Source of the DNA: an uncultured Pelagibacteraceae bacterium
GTDB taxonomy: Bacteria; Pseudomonadota; Alphaproteobacteria; Pelagibacterales; Pelagibacteraceae
NCBI GenBank assembly: GCA_902539165.1
Contig: CACBHY010000005.1
Coordinates: 1 to 64,000, forward strand
Length of the DNA: 64,000 bases
Reading direction: 5' to 3'
Shown piece after piece: positions 6,827 to 16,428 of the stretch. Numbering within the stretch: position 1 is the stretch's first letter; the number at the start of each line of letters is the position of its first letter. The notes beneath the pieces are model-generated. The model ran no database searches. It had not been told where the DNA came from and worked only from the letters and a program-made list of their open reading frames with translations. The translations under genes were made by a program, and so were the position numbers.

Positions 6827-8928
6827 CCAGCAATAACAGCTAGCAATAATAAAGCGACTATATTTGTAATTTTAATCATCGGGTTTACTGCTGGTCCTGC
6901 TGTGTCTTTATATGGATCACCCACCGTATCACCTGTTACTGCAGCTTTATGTGCTTCTGAGCCTTTTCCACCATGATTACCATCTTCAATATATTTTTTT
7001 GCATTATCCCAAGCTCCACCACCAGCTGTCATTGAAACAGCAACAAAAAGTCCTGTAATGATAACACCTAACAACATCGCCCCTACTGCAGCAAGTGCAG
7101 CTACCTGTCCGCCAATCATTAAAATAATGTAATACAAAACAACTGGTGACAGTACCGGTAATAAAGAAGGAATAATCATTTCTTTAATTGCAGCAACAGT
7201 TAAAAGATCAACAAGTTTTGCATAATCAGGTTTTTGTTTTCTTTTCATTATACCTGGAAACTTCTTAAATTGTCTTCTTACTTCTACAACTACTGCACCT
7301 CCAGCTCTACCTACTGCTTGCATACCCATAGAACCAAATAAATAGGGCAACATTCCTCCAATTAATAATCCAACCACTACATAAGGATTAGATAAATCAA
7401 AAGTCACAACAATACCTTCCAGAGCTGATCCAGCTTCTTTAGAAAAATGTTTAATGTCCTCGGTGTAAGCAGCAAACAAAACCAAAGCACCTAAGCCTGC
7501 TGAACCAATAGCATAACCTTTTGTAACCGCTTTAGTAGTATTTCCAACTGCATCTAGAGCGTCAGTTGTTTTTCTTACTTTTTTATCCAAATTAGACATT
7601 TCTGCAATACCTCCTGCATTATCTGTTACTGGTCCGTATGCATCTAAAGCAACAACCATTCCAGCCAATGCAAGCATCGTAGTTACGGCAATAGCTATAC
7701 CAAAAAGACCAGCAATTGCGTTAGTAGCTAAAATACCAGCAACAATTATCAAAGCTGGTATTGCAGTTGCCTCCATAGAAACAGCTAAACCTTGAATTAC
7801 ATTTGTCCCATGTCCAGTTGTAGAGGATAAAGCTACAGATTTAACAGGTCTATAATTAGTTCCAGTATAATATTCTGTAATCCATATTAACAATCCTGTT
7901 ATGACTAAACCAATTACTCCACAATAATATAAATTCATACCATTAAACGTTTTATCATTAACAGTATATTCATTTGAAAAACCAATTACATAATCTGTAA
8001 CAGGCCATAATATTATTAGAGAAGCTACAGCAGAAACTATAAAACCTTTATATAAAGCATTCATTACGTTTTTATCTCTACCTAGCTTTACAAAAAAAGT
8101 ACCCAATATAGATGTTAAAATACAAGCTCCACCAATTGTTAATGGATAAATCATCATATTTAAGTCACCAACAAAAAATATTGATGATAAAACCATGGTT
8201 GCAACTATTGTAACAGCATATGTTTCAAATAAATCTGCTGCCATTCCTGCGCAATCACCCACATTGTCACCAACATTATCAGCTATTACAGCAGGATTTC
8301 TAGGATCGTCTTCTGGTATACCAGCTTCAACTTTACCAACTAAATCAGCCCCTACATCTGCACCTTTTGTAAATATACCTCCACCTAATCTTGCAAAAAT
8401 AGAAATTAGAGAAGCACCAAAACCCAACGCTACAAGTGCGTTAACAATTTCACGTTCATCAACATTAAATTTTAATAACATAAAATAATAAACAGCAATC
8501 GATAATAACGCTAATCCAGCAACTAACATTCCAGTGACAGCACCTGATTTAAAAGCCACTGAGAGGCCTTGCGCTAAACCTTTTCTAGAAGCTTCAGCTG
8601 TTCTTACATTTGCTTCAACAGACACTAACATGCCAACATATCCAGCTATGCCAGATAAAGCAGCTCCAATAAGATAGCCAAGTCCTACCATTGGGCTAAA
8701 CGCAACACTTACAATAATTAAAACAACTACACCAACCAACGCGATAGTTTTATATTGTCTTGCCAAATATGCTTTTGCACCAATTTGAATGGCTGAAGCT
8801 ATATCTTGCATTTTTGCATTTCCAGCGCTTGAATTAAGAATATTTTTTCCTGTAAAAAATCCGTAAACTATTGATAAAAAACCTGCTCCAATTGTGTATA
8901 ATAAAATCGTCTCTATTGATGTACTCAT
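6823..8928 (-). CDS. hppA: H+-translocating pyrophosphatase, K+-independent type
   Basis: Membrane pump of about 16 helices that couples hydrolysis of pyrophosphate to proton export. The catalytic loop contains [23 protein letters not shown] and [19 protein letters not shown]. Lysine at residue 466 in [10 protein letters not shown], where K+-dependent enzymes have Ala, indicates the K+-independent class (established family rule). I start at ATG 8928 (701 residues), preceded by AAGG; the frame is open 16 codons further. The gene stands alone, with a candidate promoter at 8968-8995. Such pumps are common in energy-limited marine bacteria. Confidence 0.96.
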   Translation of the reverse strand: MSTSIETILLYTIGAGFLSIVYGFFTGKNILNSSAGNAKMQDIASAIQIGAKAYLARQYKTIALVGVVVLIIVSVAFSPMVGLGYLIGAALSGIAGYVGMLVSVEANVRTAEASRKGLAQGLSVAFKSGAVTGMLVAGLALLSIAVYYFMLLKFNVDEREIVNALVALGFGASLISIFARLGGGIFTKGADVGADLVGKVEAGIPEDDPRNPAVIADNVGDNVGDCAGMAADLFETYAVTIVATMVLSSIFFVGDLNMMIYPLTIGGACILTSILGTFFVKLGRDKNVMNALYKGFIVSAVASLIILWPVTDYVIGFSNEYTVNDKTFNGMNLYYCGVIGLVITGLLIWITEYYTGTNYRPVKSVALSSTTGHGTNVIQGLAVSMEATAIPALIIVAGILATNAIAGLFGIAIAVTTMLALAGMVVALDAYGPVTDNAGGIAEMSNLDKKVRKTTDALDAVGNTTKAVTKGYAIGSAGLGALVLFAAYTEDIKHFSKEAGSALEGIVVTFDLSNPYVVVGLLIGGMLPYLFGSMGMQAVGRAGGAVVVEVRRQFKKFPGIMKRKQKPDYAKLVDLLTVAAIKEMIIPSLLPVLSPVVLYYIILMIGGQVAALAAVGAMLLGVIITGLFVAVSMTAGGGAWDNAKKYIEDGNHGGKGSEAHKAAVTGDTVGDPYKDTAGPAVNPMIKITNIVALLLLAVIAG

Positions 8929-8967
8929 GCTAACCTTAATGTTATTGGTTGTTAATTTTAAGTCCGC

Positions 8968-8995
8968 ACAATACAAAAAAAGGTAAAAAAGACAA
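8968..8995 (-). promoter_or_regulatory. Candidate promoter of hppA
   Basis: On the minus strand TTGTCT (8995-8990), a 16-base pyrimidine-rich spacer and TATTGT (8973-8968) precede hppA by about 40 bases. A start near 8961 would give a leader of some 33 bases including the AAGG Shine-Dalgarno. The gap between thiL and hppA is only 77 bp, and this is the best match in it. Confidence 0.4.
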
Positions 8996-9005
8996 TAATT
9001 AACTT

Positions 9006-9968
9006 TTAAAATTGATGAACATATCCTCTGTTAATAAGCTCAATTTTCTTACCTTTTTCATTAATTATAATGGATTTTTTATTTTTGGAAACTATTTTAC
9101 CTATTTTAGAAATTTTAATACCATAAACTTTAGATAGCTTGTTTATGATTCTAAATTTATTTTCATTAGCAGTGAATAAAATTTGGTAATCATCTCCATT
9201 AGATACTAAACTTATTTTTTTAATTTTTTTCATTTTCATTAATTTTCTAAGTGTTAAAGAAATAGGTATATTTTTTTCGCTAATAACGAATGAAAGATTT
9301 TTTTGATTATTAATTAATTTTTCCATATCAGCTATTAGACCGTCAGATACGTCAATTGAGGAACTTGCTATATTTAGTAATTTTTTAGCTAATTTAATCT
9401 GTAGTTCAGGAAGATAATATTTTTTAATAAAATAATTACTGAGTAATTTACTAACTTTTATTTTTTTTTTTAATATTTGTAAACCAACATAACTATCACC
9501 TAAATTTCCAGTAACATAAATATCATCATTCAATGATGCTTTATTTCTATAAATAATTTTTTTGGAATAACCTATTGATGATATTGTAAATGTAAGATTG
9601 TTTGAAAATGTTGTGTCGCCACCAGACAAAAAGATATTAAACTTTTTTTGTTCGTCTTTTAAAGCTTTGGATATTTTTATTAAATTTTTTTTAGTAAAGG
9701 TTTCTTTATTACCAGATCCAGCAATAAAATATAATTTTGGCTCAACGCCTTTACATATCAAGTCAGAGATAGAGGATCTTAATATTTTTTTTATAACAAG
9801 ATCAGGATTTTTAAAATCAAAAAAATGATTACCTATATTGTAGGTGTCAACAGAAACTACAATTTCTTTTTTTTTGTCAAAAAATACATCATCATTTAAT
9901 TTTAAAGCTGATTTATTTTTTTTTGCAATTTTGGAAAAGTATTTTTTTATTAGTTCAAATTCATGCAT
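9006..9968 (-). CDS. thiL: Thiamine-monophosphate kinase
   Basis: Phosphorylates thiamine monophosphate to the active diphosphate cofactor. The 320-residue protein has the PurM-like ATP-Mg acidic sites: LNDDVFF near residue 24, [12 protein letters not shown] (where thiamine kinases have TDMLVEGVHF), SGGDTTFSN, and [15 protein letters not shown]. It is the last gene of the ribD-ribE-ribBA-ribH-nusB-thiL cluster and overlaps nusB by 8 nt. SAR11 bacteria are thiamine-precursor auxotrophs, so a kinase still makes sense without the full pathway. Confidence 0.9.
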   Translation of the reverse strand: MHEFELIKKYFSKIAKKNKSALKLNDDVFFDKKKEIVVSVDTYNIGNHFFDFKNPDLVIKKILRSSISDLICKGVEPKLYFIAGSGNKETFTKKNLIKISKALKDEQKKFNIFLSGGDTTFSNNLTFTISSIGYSKKIIYRNKASLNDDIYVTGNLGDSYVGLQILKKKIKVSKLLSNYFIKKYYLPELQIKLAKKLLNIASSSIDVSDGLIADMEKLINNQKNLSFVISEKNIPISLTLRKLMKMKKIKKISLVSNGDDYQILFTANENKFRIINKLSKVYGIKISKIGKIVSKNKKSIIINEKGKKIELINRGYVHQF

Positions 9969-10365
9969 TTATAAATCTTAATTTTTTTCCTAAATTGTCC
10001 AATAAAGCGTTTAAATATTTGGTCTGAGAATCTTCAAGAAAAAAATTAGATGAATTCAAATATTCCTTTATTATTATATTAAGTGATACATTCGGTTTAT
10101 ACATAAGTTCATAAGTAGCAGCTTTCAATATAGTTTGGAAAACTTTATCCAGATTTTCAAAAACAAAATCATCGCCCAATTTTGTGTGAAGTTCATCTAA
10201 AATTAAATCATTTCTCTCAATAGTGCCAAGAACTATATCTTTAATGAACTTTTTAAATCTATGTTTCGGAAATTGTAAAACGTCATCATCATTATAAAAC
10301 TTCCCGTATAGTTTTTGAATAATAATTACTCTTGGATTTTTCTTTGGGTTGAAATGAGTTCTCAT
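9961..10365 (-). CDS. nusB: Transcription antitermination factor NusB
   Basis: All-helical RNA-binding protein that with NusE (S10) acts in rRNA antitermination. The 134-residue sequence has the NusB helix pattern, with ILKAATYELMYKPNVSLNIIIKEYLN matching the conserved ILRAALYELxxRxDVPxxVxIxEyV segment near residue 80-110. It overlaps ribH by 4 nt (ATGA) and thiL by 8 nt. The ribH-nusB-thiL order is conserved in Proteobacteria. Confidence 0.9.
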   Translation of the reverse strand: MRTHFNPKKNPRVIIIQKLYGKFYNDDDVLQFPKHRFKKFIKDIVLGTIERNDLILDELHTKLGDDFVFENLDKVFQTILKAATYELMYKPNVSLNIIIKEYLNSSNFFLEDSQTKYLNALLDNLGKKLRFINA

Positions 10366-10751
10366 TTTTGTGACAATATAGAAATAACAGCACTAGCTGC
10401 TTCTGCACCTTTTTTTTTTCTTTCAATTGCTTGTTTCATATTTAAACAAGTGATAATCCCATTACCAATTGGTTTTTTGTTTTTAATGGATAAATCCATA
10501 ATAGCATTAGTTGATGCTTGCGAAATAAAATCAAAATGAGGTGTTTGGCCTTTAATAACACATCCAAGTGCAATAAATGCATCAAATTTTCTAATGTTTT
10601 TTGATATTGTAACCGGTATCTCAAAAACACCTGGAACTTTAATAATTTTGACACTATTTGATTTGGGTATTATTTTCTGAGCACTTTTTAATAAACCGAT
10701 TGAAATTTCTTTGTAATAGTCAGCTATAACTATTAAGTATTTCTTCTTCAT
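10362..10751 (-). CDS. ribH: 6,7-dimethyl-8-ribityllumazine synthase
   Basis: Condenses the RibBA product dihydroxybutanone phosphate with the ribityl-aminouracil from RibD to give lumazine, the penultimate step of riboflavin synthesis. The 129-residue protein is at the short end of the family but has VPGVFEIP, ALGCVIKGQTPHFDFI with the catalytic His, and the NAIMDLSI helix. It abuts the ribBA stop and overlaps nusB by 4 nt. Confidence 0.93.
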   Translation of the reverse strand: MKKKYLIVIADYYKEISIGLLKSAQKIIPKSNSVKIIKVPGVFEIPVTISKNIRKFDAFIALGCVIKGQTPHFDFISQASTNAIMDLSIKNKKPIGNGIITCLNMKQAIERKKKGAEAASAVISILSQK

Positions 10752-11852
10752 TTATATTAATTCCTGTTTGGTAATTTTAATTCCGTATCCATCTAAACCA
10801 ATTACTTTTTTTGGTGACTTTGTAATCAATATCATATTTTTAATTTTTAAATCTTTAATTATTTGAGCACCTATACCATAATTTCTGATTAATTTATCGT
10901 TACCTTTTTTATAAAAATCTTTATTTTTATAATCTTTCAATGTTTGTGTGACTGATTTTAAATTAGAATCTTTTATAAATACTAATACACAATTACTATA
11001 TTTCTTGAAATAGTTCAGGGTTTTATTGAATGAATTTGGTAACTCTTGTTTAATTAAATAATTTTGAACTACATTAGAAGAGATCACACGAACCCTTGGA
11101 GTGGTACCTTTTTTGATTGCACCCTTTACCAATGCAAAATGTTCTGCACCATCTAACAGATTTTCATAAATTCGTATTTTATACTTTTGATTTTTAAATT
11201 CAATTTGACTATGTTTTTTTAATCGAATAAGTTTTTCCTTTTTAAGTCTATATGCAATTAAGTCCTCTATTTTAGCAATTTTTAATTTATGTCTTTTTGC
11301 AAAATTAAAAAGATCATCACCTTTAGCCATTGTTCCATCTTCATTCATAATTTCACAAATAACGGCTGAATTTTTCTTTCTTGCTAACTTTGAAATATCA
11401 ACAGATGCTTCCGTATGTCCTGCCCTTACCAATACACCTCCATCTTTAGCTATAATTGGAAACACGTGTCCTGGAGATACTATTTCATTTTTGTTAACAT
11501 TATTTTTTGATGCTATTTTAATTGTTCTTGATCTATCTCTAGCTGATATGCCAGTTGAAATACCTTTTTTGGCCTCTATTGAAACAGTAAATGCAGTTTT
11601 GTTTCTGGACTGGTTAACAGGCGACATTAAAGTTAAATTTAGTTTTTTAGCTTGATGACTGTCCATTGCAAGACAAATTAATCCTCTTCCATGCTTGGCC
11701 ATAAAATTAATATTTTTAGGACTTGTGTCTGAGGCTGATATTACTAAATCTCCTTCATTTTCTCTCTTTTCATCATCAACTAATATGAACATACCTCCTC
11801 TTTTAGCAACACCTATAATGCTTTCAATTGGAGCAAAATTATTTTTTGTCAT
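10752..11852 (-). CDS. ribBA: 3,4-dihydroxy-2-butanone 4-phosphate synthase with degenerate GTP cyclohydrolase II domain
   Basis: Residues about 1-205 form a complete DHBP synthase: VDDEKRENEGDLV, HGRGLICLAM, GISARDRSRTI and PGHVFPIIAKDGGVLVRAGHTEA. The remaining 160 residues align with GTP cyclohydrolase II through EHFALVKG, VRVISS and NYGIGAQIIKDLKI. However, the zinc-binding segment (normally G-S-x-R-C-D-C) is gone and no Cys triplet remains. The second domain is therefore probably inactive, as in several alphaproteobacterial RibBA proteins. It overlaps ribE by 14 nt. A separate GTP cyclohydrolase II would be needed elsewhere. Confidence 0.9.
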   Translation of the reverse strand: MTKNNFAPIESIIGVAKRGGMFILVDDEKRENEGDLVISASDTSPKNINFMAKHGRGLICLAMDSHQAKKLNLTLMSPVNQSRNKTAFTVSIEAKKGISTGISARDRSRTIKIASKNNVNKNEIVSPGHVFPIIAKDGGVLVRAGHTEASVDISKLARKKNSAVICEIMNEDGTMAKGDDLFNFAKRHKLKIAKIEDLIAYRLKKEKLIRLKKHSQIEFKNQKYKIRIYENLLDGAEHFALVKGAIKKGTTPRVRVISSNVVQNYLIKQELPNSFNKTLNYFKKYSNCVLVFIKDSNLKSVTQTLKDYKNKDFYKKGNDKLIRNYGIGAQIIKDLKIKNMILITKSPKKVIGLDGYGIKITKQELI

Positions 11853-12432
11853 AAAAATAATTTCTAACGTATTTAGAAAGGATATCTATCTCAATATTTA
11901 CAAGATCAAATTTCTTTAAAGTTGATAGATTAGTTTCTTTAAATGTGTGTGGAATTACCCAAATCTCAAAACCTTTTTTTGTAACTTTTGATATAGTTAA
12001 CGATATTCCATTTACACATATAGAAGCTTTTTCAATAAGGTGATTTCTCTCTTTTTTAGTAATTTCAAAACTAAAAACGTATGATTTATCCACTTTTTTT
12101 ATACTAAGGATTTTTCCAACCGTATCGACGTGACCTTGGCAAATATGACCTGAAATTTTTGTTCCATATTTTAAGGGTAATTCTAAGTTTATGAGATCTT
12201 TATTTTTTAAATATTTAAATTTTGATCTCACTATAGTTTCTTTCGAAAGATAAAACTCCATAAGTTTTTTTTGATAAGAAATTAAAGTTAAACAAACACC
12301 GTCGCATGCTACAGATAAACCCATATCTTTTTTGGTAACATTTAAATCACTTTTTATAAAAATATTTAGACCCTTAGGTCTTTTAATAATTTTTTTTATT
12401 ATTCCTTGGTTGTATATAATTCCGTTAAACAT
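11839..12432 (-). CDS. ribE: Riboflavin synthase alpha chain
   Basis: Dismutates two lumazines to riboflavin. The 197-residue protein starts MFNGIIYNQGII (family MFTGIIE.G) and contains two lumazine-binding repeats: VACDGVCLTLI in the first (residues 35-45) and SICVNGISLTIS in the second. SGHICQGHVDTVG joins them. It lies one base after ribD and overlaps ribBA. The family is named ribE or ribC in different genomes. Confidence 0.94.
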   Translation of the reverse strand: MFNGIIYNQGIIKKIIKRPKGLNIFIKSDLNVTKKDMGLSVACDGVCLTLISYQKKLMEFYLSKETIVRSKFKYLKNKDLINLELPLKYGTKISGHICQGHVDTVGKILSIKKVDKSYVFSFEITKKERNHLIEKASICVNGISLTISKVTKKGFEIWVIPHTFKETNLSTLKKFDLVNIEIDILSKYVRNYFYDKK

Positions 12433-12433
12433 A

Positions 12434-13537
12434 TTAAAACTTATAATGCGTTATAGTATCATTCCCAAAATAGGATTTTAATTTTGTTTTTGATTTGGAT
12501 CTCTTATTAAGTAAATTTAAACAATTGAATTTAATATAATCTGAATTAGTAGATATTTTTTTTTTACTTTTAAACAAATAAAATTGATTAAATAATCTTT
12601 CTTTAAAAAAACCTAGAGTTAATTCATTTCCACCTTCAACTAATACATTTCTTAAACCAAGTTTGTAAAGTTTTTTCATAATCAACTTAATATCTAGAGC
12701 TTTTTTTTTATTAACTCTAGATTTAATTAATTTAGTATATTTTGTTAAACTCACAATTTTGCTTTTTGACGCTTTGTTGTAAAATATTAAAGTATTTTTT
12801 TTATCAGCAGTTTTAAAAATATAGTTATTTATTTTAGAATTTAGATTTTTATCAAATACTATTCTAATTGGTGAATACTTTTCTAAACCTTTTAATCTAC
12901 AATTAAGCCTTGGATTATCTGTATTAAGTGTTTTACTTGAAATAATTATTGAATCATTTTTGTATCTAAGAAAATGAGTAAATTTATCTGAATGGATATT
13001 TGTTATTTTATTTTGGTTTTTGCTATAAATTAGATGATTTTTTGAAATTGCAATTTTTCCGGTTACATATGGCATTTCTTTTTTTCTATTAAAAAAATAG
13101 GGCATATAAAATTTTTTTGTTTCTTTTTTTAAAAGACCTGTTTTCACAGCAATTTCTTTTGACTTTAAGATTTTAAAACTTTTATTTTTGACCCTTTTGT
13201 CAACATCTTCTATGGAATATATAACTTCGGATATTTTTGAATTAATTATCTTTTTTGTACACGGTGATGTAAGTCCATAATGATTACAGGGTTCTAACGT
13301 GACATACATTTTAGAACCAACTAAACTCTCATTAGCGTGTTTAATCGCATTTGCTTCTGCATGTGGCCTTCCATTAAATGATGTTTGACCAATTGATATT
13401 ATATGATCATTTTTAACTATCACACATCCTACCGAAGGATTTGTACCAGTTAACCCTTCTCTTGCCTTTGCCAACTTTAGGGCAATACGCATGTAGGATT
13501 TATCTTTTTTAGAAAAACTAACTTTTTTTTGAGACAT
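12434..13537 (-). CDS. ribD: Bifunctional pyrimidine deaminase/reductase RibD
   Basis: Second and third steps of riboflavin synthesis. The deaminase domain (to about residue 145) has GTNPSVGCVIVKN, the zinc ligands in RPHAEANAI and EPCNHYGLTSPC. The reductase domain follows (YVTGKIAIS, TDNPRLNCR, NVLVEGGNELT), though its C-terminal end is very Lys-rich and diverged. I start at ATG 13537 (MSQKKVSF, 367 residues), overlapping nrdR by 20 nt; the frame continues 21 codons further without conserved residues. Confidence 0.93.
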   Translation of the reverse strand: MSQKKVSFSKKDKSYMRIALKLAKAREGLTGTNPSVGCVIVKNDHIISIGQTSFNGRPHAEANAIKHANESLVGSKMYVTLEPCNHYGLTSPCTKKIINSKISEVIYSIEDVDKRVKNKSFKILKSKEIAVKTGLLKKETKKFYMPYFFNRKKEMPYVTGKIAISKNHLIYSKNQNKITNIHSDKFTHFLRYKNDSIIISSKTLNTDNPRLNCRLKGLEKYSPIRIVFDKNLNSKINNYIFKTADKKNTLIFYNKASKSKIVSLTKYTKLIKSRVNKKKALDIKLIMKKLYKLGLRNVLVEGGNELTLGFFKERLFNQFYLFKSKKKISTNSDYIKFNCLNLLNKRSKSKTKLKSYFGNDTITHYKF

Positions 13538-13976
13538 CAAGTTTGTCCACAAATTGCACAAAATCTTGCTCTTCTCTAAAATTTCTGTAAACAGATGCAA
13601 ATCGAACGTAGGCTACTGGATCTAATTCTTTTAAACCTTCCATTACCATCGTCCCAATTGTGTTTGTTGAAATTTCATTTTGGCCAAGTTCTTCAAGCGC
13701 TCTTGAAATTTTACTTATAAATTTTTCCGCAGTCCCAGTGTCTATAGGTCTTTTCTTTAAAGCTATGTATATAGATTTAGATAATTTATCACGATCAAAT
13801 GCTGATTTTCTGCCATTTTTTTTAACGACCATTAATTCTCTAAACTGAATTCTCTCAAATGTGGTGAATCTTTCACCGCATACGCACATTCTCCTACGTC
13901 TAATAGCGGTACCATCTTCTGTTGGGCGTGAGTCTACAACAGATGTTTCACCTTTTTTTTCACAAGGGCAAATCAT
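13518..13976 (-). CDS. nrdR: NrdR transcriptional repressor with variant zinc knuckles
   Basis: Repressor of ribonucleotide reductase genes: an N-terminal zinc ribbon that binds NrdR boxes and an ATP-cone (residues 48-140, VVKKNGRKSAFDRDKLSKSI onward, RFASVYRNF at the end) that senses ATP/dATP. At 152 residues it is full length. The odd point is the ribbon: the two metal knuckles read C3-P-C5 and C31-V-C33, where the family has CPxC and CxxC. DSR at 15-17 and RRRRM before C31 are intact. It sits between glyA and ribD, the usual alphaproteobacterial position. Confidence 0.93.
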   Translation of the reverse strand: MICPCEKKGETSVVDSRPTEDGTAIRRRRMCVCGERFTTFERIQFRELMVVKKNGRKSAFDRDKLSKSIYIALKKRPIDTGTAEKFISKISRALEELGQNEISTNTIGTMVMEGLKELDPVAYVRFASVYRNFREEQDFVQFVDKLDVSKKS

Positions 13977-13979
13977 TAA

Positions 13980-15287
13980 TTAAAGATTCTTATAAATTGG
14001 AAAAGAAGAAGTTAAAGCAATAACCTCATTTTTAACCTCATTTTCTATTTTGCCATTATCTGTGGGGTTTTGGGATAATCCTTTAAGTGTTTTTGTTATT
14101 AGCTCACCAACTGTTTTAAATTCATTTAAGCCAAAACCTCTCGTAGTAGCTGCTTGCGTACCAAGTCTAATGCCTGAAGTAATCATCGGTTTTTCTGTAT
14201 CAAAAGGAATACCATTTTTGTTACAAGTAATATTGGCTCGTGATAAACTTTCAGCCGCCAAATTACCTTTTACATTATAAGGTCTTAAATCTACCAACAT
14301 AAGGTGAGTATCGGTTCCATCTGAATAAATTTTGAATCCATTATTTTTTAAAGTTTCAGCTAAAATTTTTGCATTAGCTAAAACTGATTTTATATAATTT
14401 TGAAAGTCAGGTTGCAAGGCTTCTAAAAAGCCTGCAGCTTTAGCAGCAATTACATGCATTAAGGGTCCACCTTGATATCCTGGAAAGACAGCTGTATTAA
14501 ATTTTTTTGCAAGCTCCTCATAATTGGTTAGTATTATTCCACCCCTAGCACTTCTGAAAACTTTGTGTGTAGTTGATGTAACTACATGAGCATGATCACA
14601 TGGATTTGGATAACCTTTGCCTGCAACTAATCCTGAAAAATGTGCCATATCGACCATTAAATATGCTCCAACCTTATCAGCTATTTCACGAAATCTTTTG
14701 AAATCTATTATTCTTGAGTATGCACTACCACCAGCAATAATCAATTTCGGTTTATGTTCTAGTGCTAATTTTTCAACATTATCATAATCGATCAATTCAG
14801 ATTCTTTATCAACGTCATAACTTATTGCGTTAAACCATTTTCCAGACATTGAAATTTTTAAACCATGTGTAATATGACCACCAGAATTCAAACTCATTCC
14901 CATAAATGTATCGCCTGGATTTAGTAAAGCTAAAAAAACAGCTCCATTTGCTTGTGCACCTGAATGGGGTTGTGCATTGGCAAACTCACAATTAAATAAT
15001 TTCTTGAGTCTATCAATTGCTAAGTTTTCTGCGACATCAACATGTTCACATCCATTATAATATCTTTTACCCGGGTAACCTTCAGCATACTTATTTGTTA
15101 AAACAGAGCCCTGAGCTTCCAAAACTGCTTGAGATACTATATTTTCAGATGCAATTAGTTCTATGTGCTGTTGCTGTCTTATTAGCTCGTCTTGAATTGC
15201 TTTATGTAGCTCAGGGTCTTTAACAGATAAACTATCTTCAAAGAAACTTTTATAACTATCATTTAAATAATTTTTTTCACTAGACAT
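13980..15287 (-). CDS. glyA: Serine hydroxymethyltransferase
   Basis: PLP enzyme interconverting serine and glycine with tetrahydrofolate, the main source of one-carbon units. It has [41 protein letters not shown] and the PLP lysine K242 in [15 protein letters not shown] start at ATG 15287 (435 residues), 4 bases after rpiB; a further 15 codons upstream are not conserved. No glycine riboswitch is apparent ahead of it. With sarcosine oxidase at 27-32 kb it forms the window's one-carbon theme. Confidence 0.97.
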   Translation of the reverse strand: MSSEKNYLNDSYKSFFEDSLSVKDPELHKAIQDELIRQQQHIELIASENIVSQAVLEAQGSVLTNKYAEGYPGKRYYNGCEHVDVAENLAIDRLKKLFNCEFANAQPHSGAQANGAVFLALLNPGDTFMGMSLNSGGHITHGLKISMSGKWFNAISYDVDKESELIDYDNVEKLALEHKPKLIIAGGSAYSRIIDFKRFREIADKVGAYLMVDMAHFSGLVAGKGYPNPCDHAHVVTSTTHKVFRSARGGIILTNYEELAKKFNTAVFPGYQGGPLMHVIAAKAAGFLEALQPDFQNYIKSVLANAKILAETLKNNGFKIYSDGTDTHLMLVDLRPYNVKGNLAAESLSRANITCNKNGIPFDTEKPMITSGIRLGTQAATTRGFGLNEFKTVGELITKTLKGLSQNPTDNGKIENEVKNEVIALTSSFPIYKNL

Positions 15288-15291
15288 ATTT

Positions 15292-15717
15292 TTATATTTT
15301 TTTAATTCTTTTAGAATGTCTTCCACCTTCAAATTTTGTATTTAAAAAAACGTTCACAAGATTTAAAGCTTTTTTTGTAGATAACAATCTAGAACCTAAT
15401 GTAATGATATTTGCATCATTATGCAATCTTGATAATTTAGTGGATTTTAAATTAAAGCATTGAGCAGCACGTATATTTTTGTGCTTATTTGCTACAATAT
15501 TCATTCCTATGCCTGAACCACATATCAAAATACCTCTATTAACTTTGTTCATTTTGACTTTTTTGGCAACTTTATGTGCAAAATCCGGGTAATCAGCTCT
15601 AGCATCATTTACTGGTCCTAAGTCTTGATAATTCATTTTTTTTTTTGATAGATATTTTTTTATTATTTCTTTTAATTTAAACCCAGCGTGATCAGAGGAA
15701 ATAAATATTTTTTTCAA
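15292..15717 (-). CDS. rpiB: Ribose-5-phosphate isomerase B
   Basis: Interconverts ribose 5-phosphate and ribulose 5-phosphate. The 141-residue protein opens [16 protein letters not shown], has [12 protein letters not shown], and [17 protein letters not shown] with the active-site Cys, then NIRAAQC and [13 protein letters not shown]; all are RpiB/LacAB landmarks. It is transcribed just ahead of glyA, as in other Alphaproteobacteria, and starts one base after the oxygenase-like gene ends. Confidence 0.95.
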   Translation of the reverse strand: MKKIFISSDHAGFKLKEIIKKYLSKKKMNYQDLGPVNDARADYPDFAHKVAKKVKMNKVNRGILICGSGIGMNIVANKHKNIRAAQCFNLKSTKLSRLHNDANIITLGSRLLSTKKALNLVNVFLNTKFEGGRHSKRIKKI

Positions 15718-15718
15718 A

Positions 15719-16357
15719 TTAATTAAATTTATAATCTAACACGCATGCAACTAAATGAATTCTATTCTCCTCTCCTCCATTAAATGCATTGTGATACTTA
15801 GTATTATTTGTAACCCAAACAGAACCATCGGCTGGCATGTGCTTAGCCACGTTATCAATTACCATTAAACATCCAGGATTTGTTATAATTGGTATATGAA
15901 GTCTCGGTTCTGGATCTCTGTGCCAACTTAATGTTGAACGAGGCTCTTTAAGTAGAATTCTTACTCGTCCTAATTTAAAATTTTTAGATAAAGTATCATA
16001 AACTTCTTTAAAATAAGTATTTTCATAGTCCTTAATAAATTCACTGTACTGAGACTCATCAATTTTAATATCTCGTGTGACTTCTTTTCCTGATTTATCA
16101 GGTTTGGTCCAATACACACCTCTCGCTTTGTTGCCTTTAACTGAGTCTGGATCTCCTGGAATTTGAGTTAATGAAATTGCTCCAAAATGAGTTACACCAG
16201 CATCTTCAAACTTTTTTATCTGGACTATTTGATTATAAGCTTCTTGAAGTTTGTCTATATCAAATTTAATACCTTGTTTTTGAAAATCTCTAAAATCTAA
16301 AACTCTTTCGTCTTTTTTTATATTTAAGTCCACAATATTTGTGTTATCTACGCTCAT
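15719..16357 (-). CDS. Putative 2-oxoglutarate/Fe(II) oxygenase of the aspartyl/asparaginyl beta-hydroxylase type
   Basis: A 212-residue soluble protein. The C-terminal half has a cupin-like iron site: H146 and D148 in SWHRDPEPRLHIPI, a distal H189 in NTKYHNAFN, and R199 in ENRIHLV as probable 2-oxoglutarate anchor. The strand order matches the Asp/Asn beta-hydroxylase family. The N-terminal 110 residues show no motif I recognise. It is first in the rpiB-glyA-nrdR-rib string and divergent from hemB. The substrate is unknown; it could be a small molecule or a ribosomal or other protein side chain. Confidence 0.7.
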   Translation of the reverse strand: MSVDNTNIVDLNIKKDERVLDFRDFQKQGIKFDIDKLQEAYNQIVQIKKFEDAGVTHFGAISLTQIPGDPDSVKGNKARGVYWTKPDKSGKEVTRDIKIDESQYSEFIKDYENTYFKEVYDTLSKNFKLGRVRILLKEPRSTLSWHRDPEPRLHIPIITNPGCLMVIDNVAKHMPADGSVWVTNNTKYHNAFNGGEENRIHLVACVLDYKFN

Positions 16358-16366
16358 TAATTTGTT

Positions 16367-16397
16367 TTGTACTTATTTTAATATATATTTGTATAAT
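16367..16397 (+). promoter_or_regulatory. Candidate promoter of hemB
   Basis: A perfect TATAAT (16392-16397) lies 31 bases before the hemB ATG, with TTGTAC (16367-16372) upstream. The 19-base spacer is longer than optimal. It falls in the 71-bp gap between the divergent oxygenase gene and hemB. No strong Shine-Dalgarno precedes hemB. Confidence 0.4.
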
Positions 16398-16428
16398 ACA
16401 TTTGTCGCATTTATAAAGATAATAGAGC

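Noticed and set aside
14850-15330. Possible glycine riboswitch near glyA
   Set aside because: SAR11 uses glycine riboswitches, but glyA begins 4 bp after rpiB with no leader, and no paired-aptamer motif is visible.
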